Source: Verrucomicrobiota bacterium | GTDB taxonomy: Bacteria; Verrucomicrobiota; Verrucomicrobiia; Limisphaerales; CAIMTB01 | DNA: 37,356 nt | Direction: 5' to 3' | Assembly (NCBI GenBank): GCA_963205105.1 | Contig: CAUJJW010000144.1 | Location: forward strand, 1-37,356 | Part shown: positions 33,221 to 37,356 of the stretch, in pieces | Layout of the letters: every line of letters starts with the position of its first letter | How positions within the stretch are numbered: position 1 is the first letter of the stretch | Notes under the pieces: generated by a model | Seen by the model: only the letters and a program-made list of their open reading frames with translations | Told to the model about the DNA's origin: nothing | The model's database searches: none | Program-made: the position numbers and the translations under genes

Positions 33221-33433
33221 TCAATCAGCTCGCTTCACCACCGCCGTCGCGACAGCCGTGCCGAAGAGAGCACCAAGCGCCAAGCCAATCAAAACTCCCA
33301 TGGCGGTGTTGCCGAAGGACATTCCCAACACCGCTCCGACTCCGAGGACACCGAGGAACACGAACGCCCTGAGCCGGTTGGCCATCGTTCTTCGAGTGAC
33401 CTCGCCGGGTGAGTTGTTGGTGTCGTGAGTCAT
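33221..33433 (-). CDS. Small glycine-rich membrane protein (70 aa)
   Basis: The ATG at 33433 gives a product with a charged N-terminus (about 23 residues), two hydrophobic helices (about 24-40 and 44-66) rich in Gly and Ala, and VVKRAD at the end. GxxxG spacing (GVLGVGAVLG, GLALGALFG) suggests helix packing or membrane oligomers. The family is not recognised. Such proteins near phage structural genes can be holin-like, but nothing here shows that. It runs opposite to the terminase gene. Confidence 0.55.
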   Translation of the reverse strand: MTHDTNNSPGEVTRRTMANRLRAFVFLGVLGVGAVLGMSFGNTAMGVLIGLALGALFGTAVATAVVKRAD

Positions 33434-33576
33434 GAGTACCTGCGTGCTGGAGTCGCCCCGCGTGCTATCGGGCGACCCGGCAGCCTCGTGGCAACGCCAC
33501 TCTGCCGCGAAGAGTCTGCAACGCCCAGCGTCGTGCTGGTTACAAAAGCGTATCGCCCCGATTCGTCCGCCGGAGG

Positions 33577-33613
33577 GCCGCGAGAACAGGAGAGGACCTG
33601 CCGAGGCGCTGTT
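33577..33613. repeat. Imperfect direct repeat, copy 2
   Basis: It matches the 33064-33101 sequence over its length, with a few substitutions and a one-base gap. It lies 57 bases upstream of the chosen terminase start. Confidence 0.5.
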
Positions 33614-33669
33614 TGGACCGGCCCCCACCGGTAGGAAGCCGGTCCGGCCGCGAACGTTCCGCCTCTGGC

Positions 33670-35451
33670 GTGAAGCGCCATCCGTTCATCGAAGGCTTCT
33701 GCAGCGCCTGCAAACCGGCGGACCGCCGGCCTCCGTGGCAGTGGTGCGAGGAACACGTCCGGGTCGATGAGACCTCCCCGCTGCCCGGCCGTTGGCGTTC
33801 CGACGCCTCGCCGTGGGTCCGCTCGGTAATGGACGACTTCGCCAACAACGCCATCCGCGACATCGCCGTCCAATGCGCCGCCCAGAGCGCCAAGACCCAG
33901 ACCGTCATGAACTGCGCCTGCTGGGCCATCGCGGAAGACCCCGGACCGGCGATGTGGGTGACGGCGACCAAGGACGAGTTGCGAGACTTCCTCCGCGACC
34001 GGCTGACGCCGACCTTCGAAGACTGCCCTCCAGTGAAGGCTCGGATGGCTGAGCCCACGCTGACCGGCTTCGCCTTTGATGGCATGCCGTTCTACGCGGG
34101 TTGGTCGGGTTCGAAGGCCCGGCTCCAGTCGAAGCCCATCCGCTGGCTCTTCTGCGACGAGGTCCGCAACTACGCGCCCGGCCGGCTGGAAATGGTCCTC
34201 AAGCGCACCCGGTCTTTCTGGAACTCGCGGCGGTTCCTGATTTCGACCCCCGGCACCAAGGGCGACGCCATGGACACCGCCTACCACGCCGGGGATCAGC
34301 GTGTCTGGAATTTCGAATGCCCGGCCTGCCACCACCTCCAGCCGCTCAAGTTCGAGCAGCTGAAGTGGGATTCTGACGACACCACGAAGCCCGAGGGCAA
34401 GTGGCGCTTCGACGCCCTGGCCGAGACGGTCCGCTTCGAGTGCGCAGGCTGCGGCCACCGGATCAAGGACACGCCCGTGGACCGCCGCTGGATCGAGAGC
34501 CACGGGCAGTTCATCCCGCAAAACCTCAACGCACCGCGGTCGAGGGTGAGTTACACGTGGAACGCTCTCTTGCCGCACTGGATCGAGTGGCGGTCGATCG
34601 TGGAAGAGTTCCTCGCTGCCGTGGACGCCATGCGGATCGAGGGCGACATGGAACCGATGTTCACGTTCGTCACCGAGACCCTCGGCGAACCGTGGGACCT
34701 CGACCGCTGGCTGGTCACCACCGACGACTACCTCCAGCAGCGCAAGGCCGACTACGACTTCGGCGACGCGTGGCCGTTGGAGAAAGCCCGCTTCATCGCG
34801 GCCGACCGCCAGGCCCGGGGCGGGGAGCACTACTTCTGGGTGGCGCGAGCCTTCGGCGCCGGCGGCGCAAGCCGGCTCCTCGGATACGGACGGTGCAGCA
34901 ACACGACCGAACTCGAAGAGATCCGCCGGCAACTGAACGTGCCGGTGGTCAACGCCATGATCGACACCGGCTTCAAGGCCTCCGAGGTCTACCGGTTCTG
35001 CATGGCCACCGGCTGGAAGTCGATGAAGGGCGACGACGCCGAGTGGTTCCTGAGCCAGGACCCGCGCACCGGCAAGACCATCCGCCGCGTGTGGAGGCGC
35101 GTCCTGGTCGACCCCACCCTGGGAGCGCGACGGGCTCGCATCCGGCGTCACCTCCCGCTCTTCCAGTGGTCCAACCCGAGCCTGAAAGATCACCTCGCCC
35201 TGTTCACGCATGGCGTAGTGGGCCAGTGGACGATCCCCCAGAACACCGGGCGAGATTACATCGAGCAGATGACCGCGGAGGTGCGCGAGGAGCGGGAGGA
35301 TTCGCGTGGGCGGATCAAAGTCCTATGGGTCCAGAAGCGTCGGGACAACCACTACCTGGACTGCGAACTGATGCTCGATGTAGGAGCAACCATTGCTTGC
35401 CCCTGGAGGCAATCTGGCGCTGAGGACATGGTGGGCAACCCAGGCAGATGA
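33670..35451 (+). CDS. Phage terminase large subunit (GpA family)
   Basis: The 593-aa protein (GTG at 33670; a TTG at 33613 would add 19 residues) is a packaging motor and nuclease that fills capsids with DNA. AQSAKTQ (about 71-77) is the variant Walker A of GpA terminases and WLFCDEVRN (about 159-167) the Walker B, followed by the GDAMDTAYHAGD region. Two cysteine pairs, ECPACHH and ECAGCGH, suggest a zinc site. The C-terminal nuclease domain shows VNAMIDTGFKASEVYRF and DNHYLDCELM. The length is near the family's, but the last about 25 residues end abruptly at the edge of the inserted gene on its right, so the tail may have been altered. Confidence 0.88.
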   Translation: MKRHPFIEGFCSACKPADRRPPWQWCEEHVRVDETSPLPGRWRSDASPWVRSVMDDFANNAIRDIAVQCAAQSAKTQTVMNCACWAIAEDPGPAMWVTATKDELRDFLRDRLTPTFEDCPPVKARMAEPTLTGFAFDGMPFYAGWSGSKARLQSKPIRWLFCDEVRNYAPGRLEMVLKRTRSFWNSRRFLISTPGTKGDAMDTAYHAGDQRVWNFECPACHHLQPLKFEQLKWDSDDTTKPEGKWRFDALAETVRFECAGCGHRIKDTPVDRRWIESHGQFIPQNLNAPRSRVSYTWNALLPHWIEWRSIVEEFLAAVDAMRIEGDMEPMFTFVTETLGEPWDLDRWLVTTDDYLQQRKADYDFGDAWPLEKARFIAADRQARGGEHYFWVARAFGAGGASRLLGYGRCSNTTELEEIRRQLNVPVVNAMIDTGFKASEVYRFCMATGWKSMKGDDAEWFLSQDPRTGKTIRRVWRRVLVDPTLGARRARIRRHLPLFQWSNPSLKDHLALFTHGVVGQWTIPQNTGRDYIEQMTAEVREEREDSRGRIKVLWVQKRRDNHYLDCELMLDVGATIACPWRQSGAEDMVGNPGR

Positions 35452-35484
35452 ACTCAGCCTAACCGTCAAAGCTGAGAGGCGGGT

Positions 35485-36183
35485 TTAACTTTTCAATTTT
35501 GGCAGGAACATGGTCCCAGTCTTCTTGAGATCGCTTTTGTATTCGGCCCTGCAAGTGCAATCAGGGTGGCATTCTCGTTTTGAGATTGATGCGTCGCATC
35601 GGCCCTCGGCCATCGCCAGCATGATGGCGCCGTAAGCCATACTGAAGCCGTCGATATTCATAGACGTGCCCTTCAGGTCCGGATCGTCCAAAATGATGCC
35701 ACTAATAGGGCGCCTAATGGGTAACTCGCCTCCACAATGTCGGAATACGATCATCTGATCAAACTGGCCGCGAACGAAGTTCGTCCTCAAATCGCTTGCC
35801 GATGTGAACCATCGCTCACCGTGTTCCTTTCCAGCCCATTTCGTGGGATTCAATTTAGTTACCCAAACTCCACCCGTGTAAGCCTCTGCGACAAGCTTGA
35901 CGTCGAGCTTGAATAGCACGGGGCCGTAAACATTGGCCCGTTTTGCACGCTCATGGATGTCGACGGAATCACAAAAAACGTCGAACCAGATCCCGAATTC
36001 TTTGTCGATGCCGTCCGAAGATTGCGGTGTCTGATAGAGGCCGCTCCGCTCTATAGTTCCTCGCGAGAGAAGTGCGCCTCTGCGCAGGAACTGACACGAG
36101 GTCAGGACGCTGTTGGCGTGGTGTATGTGGTCAACTCCCTTTTCTTTCAGAATCCCAAAAACCTCCGATGCCTCGATTTCCAT
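35485..36183 (-). CDS. Lower-GC cargo protein, possibly ADP-ribosyltransferase-like (232 aa)
   Basis: AAAGGA six bases before the ATG makes a good ribosome site. The protein starts with a short helix, then VDHIHHANSVLTSCQFLRRG and LLSRG, an H-x-N and serine-arginine arrangement resembling the NAD-binding start of DarT/DUF4433 and RNA 2'-phosphotransferase folds. Later come IDKEFGIWFDVF, FDQMIVFRH, IILDDPDL and a CxxxCxC (205, 209, 211) near the C-terminus. Two sampled 60-base lines have about 48% and 55% G+C, well below the terminase. It points against the flanking phage genes. Such single cargo genes between phage structural genes often defend the host. The fold assignment is weak. Confidence 0.6.
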   Translation of the reverse strand: MEIEASEVFGILKEKGVDHIHHANSVLTSCQFLRRGALLSRGTIERSGLYQTPQSSDGIDKEFGIWFDVFCDSVDIHERAKRANVYGPVLFKLDVKLVAEAYTGGVWVTKLNPTKWAGKEHGERWFTSASDLRTNFVRGQFDQMIVFRHCGGELPIRRPISGIILDDPDLKGTSMNIDGFSMAYGAIMLAMAEGRCDASISKRECHPDCTCRAEYKSDLKKTGTMFLPKLKS

Positions 36184-36293
36184 AGGTTCCTTTGGTGCGG
36201 GCTGCTACCCGAAAATATTTCCGCAATTGGTGGTTCAGTTGATAACGAGCCCTCGTCCGAAAGGAACGCCAAAGTGAACGTTCCGCGTATGGC

Positions 36294-36626
36294 GTGACCG
36301 CACGTCCACGCCTCGAAGTCCGGATGCTGGTCCGGGCGCTCAAACTTCAACTGGCCGAAGGCCAGGCCCTCGTCGGCTCCTTGAACGCGCTCGTGACCCA
36401 GAAGTGGGCCGCGAACGTCGTGAACGGCCAGACGGTCCTGTCGACATCCGAGGCCGGCGGCTCGGTAACCTTCACGTTTGAAAGAGCTTACACGCCCAGC
36501 GAGCTCGCAGTGATGGCGGAGGAAGCCCTCGAATGGGTGAACACCCTCGCTGATCCGGAAAACCCGCCCTTGGATGTGGCTCGGTACAACCACCTCCACC
36601 CCACCTTCCACAAGGCCGTCCTGTGA
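36294..36626 (+). CDS. Small phage-module protein (110 aa), possible head-tail joining type
   Basis: It starts GTG at 36294, overlapping a TGA (36295-36297) of a frame ending NVPRMA. It is largely helical, with a beta-like middle part (GGSVTFTFERAYTPSEL) and a helix EEALEWVN. Size, place after the terminase and coupling (its stop overlaps the next start as GTGA) match the small head-completion or joining proteins between terminase and portal genes, but I do not recognise a family with certainty. An ATG at 36324 is an alternative start. Confidence 0.6.
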   Translation: MTARPRLEVRMLVRALKLQLAEGQALVGSLNALVTQKWAANVVNGQTVLSTSEAGGSVTFTFERAYTPSELAVMAEEALEWVNTLADPENPPLDVARYNHLHPTFHKAVL

Positions 36627-36760
36627 CCCCGATCTTCCGCCGTCTGTTCCCGTCGGCCTCGAACCCTGCCACGGGAACCTCGAACATTCGCCCGCGCCAG
36701 CCCGCAGGCGGCGACGTTGGACCGGATCTGGAACGAAGCCCTGAGCCGAAAGCCGCCGCT
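36623..36760 (+). pseudogene. Truncated start of the next phage gene (possibly portal)
   Basis: A GTG at 36623 overlaps the previous stop (GTGA), a sure sign of a once-intact coupled gene. Only about 45 codons follow (MTPIFRRLFPSAS and a Pro/Ala-rich stretch) before the frame runs into the convergent gene at 36760-37164 on the other strand. In a phage operon of this type the gene after the small joining protein is usually the portal, which would be 450-550 aa; the fragment alone cannot prove that. Confidence 0.4.
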
Positions 36761-37164
36761 CACGGGAGCGTCAGAGTGTCGCTCGGCGCGCCTTCCCATT
36801 GGTCCACCAACCATTGCGCGGTGCGCTGGAGATTCTTCGAGCCCGGAGAGGTTGCGTCGCGATACCGTCTGGCCATGGTCTGCACACGAGCCAACTGGGA
36901 GCGGAGTTGGGCACGCTTATTCTCGCTCAAGCGGCCCTGCTCGGCCCGGTGGAGGACCAAGCCGGGCATGGTAAGCGCGCCGGGCACGGACCAATCGCGG
37001 TCGGTGTTGAAGACCTGGAGCAGGAAGAGCAGGTCATCGACCTGGTCGGGACGCCAATTTATGCCGAAGAGCTCGCGGCCCAACCGTGCATGGAGTTCCG
37101 CGTCGGTCAGATCCGGATGTGCGGCGAGCTCCCGAACAGCGACTCGGACGGCGCGCACCGGCAA
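36760..37164 (-). CDS. Unrecognised helical protein (134 aa), possibly 5'-truncated
   Basis: No ATG or GTG begins this frame; TTG at 37164 is the first usual start codon, yet the frame stays open and protein-like upstream to 37239 (VPFGFGWLKTGENPYGEL), so it may be a fragment or use a rare start. The protein has helices with DLTDAELHARLGREL, INWRPDQVDDLLFLLQVF and KRAQLRSQLARVQTMARRY, a pattern of a DNA-binding or structural helical bundle. I do not recognise it. It abuts the truncated phage gene on its left (stop at 36760), so a junction lies there. Confidence 0.5.
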   Translation of the reverse strand: MPVRAVRVAVRELAAHPDLTDAELHARLGRELFGINWRPDQVDDLLFLLQVFNTDRDWSVPGALTMPGLVLHRAEQGRLSENKRAQLRSQLARVQTMARRYRDATSPGSKNLQRTAQWLVDQWEGAPSDTLTLP

Positions 37165-37226
37165 TTCGCCGTAGGGATTCTCGCCCGTCTTCAGCCAGCC
37201 AAACCCGAAGGGAACCTGCCTCTTTC

Positions 37227-37245
37227 CTTTAACAGCCCGTTAAAG
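37227..37245. repeat. Inverted repeat in the AT-rich right edge
   Basis: CTTTAAC (37227-37233) and GTTAAAG (37239-37245) form a perfect 7-bp dyad with a five-base spacer. The surrounding 100 bases are AT-rich with several TTTTC runs, so this may be an operator or terminator in the control region upstream of the 36760-37164 frame. Confidence 0.4.
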
Positions 37246-37356
37246 AACCCCAGTTTTCGAAATCTCGTTTTCTGGCAATTTTCGGGAGGCGATGGCGGAC
37301 ACCACAATTAGTAGAGTACCCAAAGTCACAACGGCCAAAAAATCGAGGCTCCGGGG

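Noticed and set aside
32991..33224. Minus-strand 77-codon frame over the direct repeat
   Set aside because: It shares a short peptide with another antisense frame only because the DNA is repeated; no signal of coding selection seen.
33430..35211. Minus-strand 593-codon frame opposite the terminase
   Set aside because: Antisense shadow without any recognisable domain; the plus strand has GpA motifs.
35453..35485. GCCTAAC ... GGTTTAAC words after the terminase, like an integron attC site
   Set aside because: The closing GTTRRRY core and a full imperfect stem are not present; more likely a weak hairpin (CTCAGC/GCTGAG) between convergent genes.
1..37356. CRISPR array or diversity-generating retroelement
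   Set aside because: No regularly spaced direct repeats with unique spacers and no Cas or reverse transcriptase frame were seen on either strand.

Overview
The window is GC-rich and densely packed and looks like a bacterial chromosome from the Planctomycetota-Verrucomicrobiota group, most likely a Verrucomicrobiota. This is inferred from the paired PSD1-type cytochrome/DUF1549/DUF1553 protein and Tat-exported DUF1501 protein, the CotH-type protein next to an EF-hand protein, the DUF2270 and DUF5679 proteins, and few Shine-Dalgarno sequences. No rRNA is present to confirm it.

Bases 1-25708 read as ordinary chromosome. From the left: two matched 52-bp palindromic repeat units; an exported protein of unknown function; an ECF sigma factor operon (sigma factor, small membrane protein, Spy/CpxP-like periplasmic protein joined by ATGA overlaps); two tandem thymidylate-kinase paralogues; an RND efflux pump with its adaptor lipoprotein; a CotH-type protein and an EF-hand protein; a pseudopilin-like lipoprotein; DUF2270; then, on the plus strand, an M13 zinc peptidase, a UlaG-like metallo-hydrolase and an alpha/beta hydrolase. 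A minus-strand operon follows: PSD1 cytochrome protein, DUF1501 protein, a secreted protein with a C-terminal domain resembling colicin D/BECR RNase toxins, and a small cysteine-rich protein one base downstream that could be its immunity protein. After an 850-bp gene-poor stretch come a DUF5679 zinc-ribbon protein and a fused two-domain nucleoside diphosphate kinase whose first half has lost the catalytic histidine.

A tRNA-Arg(ACG) gene at 25709-25785 marks a sharp change. Everything to its right is accessory, mosaic and partly broken: remnants of a four-helix-bundle protein, of an unknown protein, of a P-type cation ATPase, of an IS3-family transposase and of a type I restriction HsdM, mixed with intact genes (a CDF metal transporter, a GH97 glycosidase, a RadC-like JAB protein, a divergent redoxin/HxlR pair). 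The right end carries phage packaging genes: a GpA-type terminase large subunit, a small coupled gene and the start of a third. These are interrupted by a lower-GC, opposite-strand gene (35485-36183) that looks like a cargo gene, possibly with an ADP-ribosyltransferase-like fold. No integrase is visible.

The observations most worth following are the shared ECF promoter motif (CTGTAAC-N15-GGCGTTA) before both the sigma factor and the neighbouring exported protein, the secreted toxin-like/cysteine-rich gene pair, the half-dead tandem NDK, the kinase paralogue with an altered P-loop, and the cargo gene inside the phage module.
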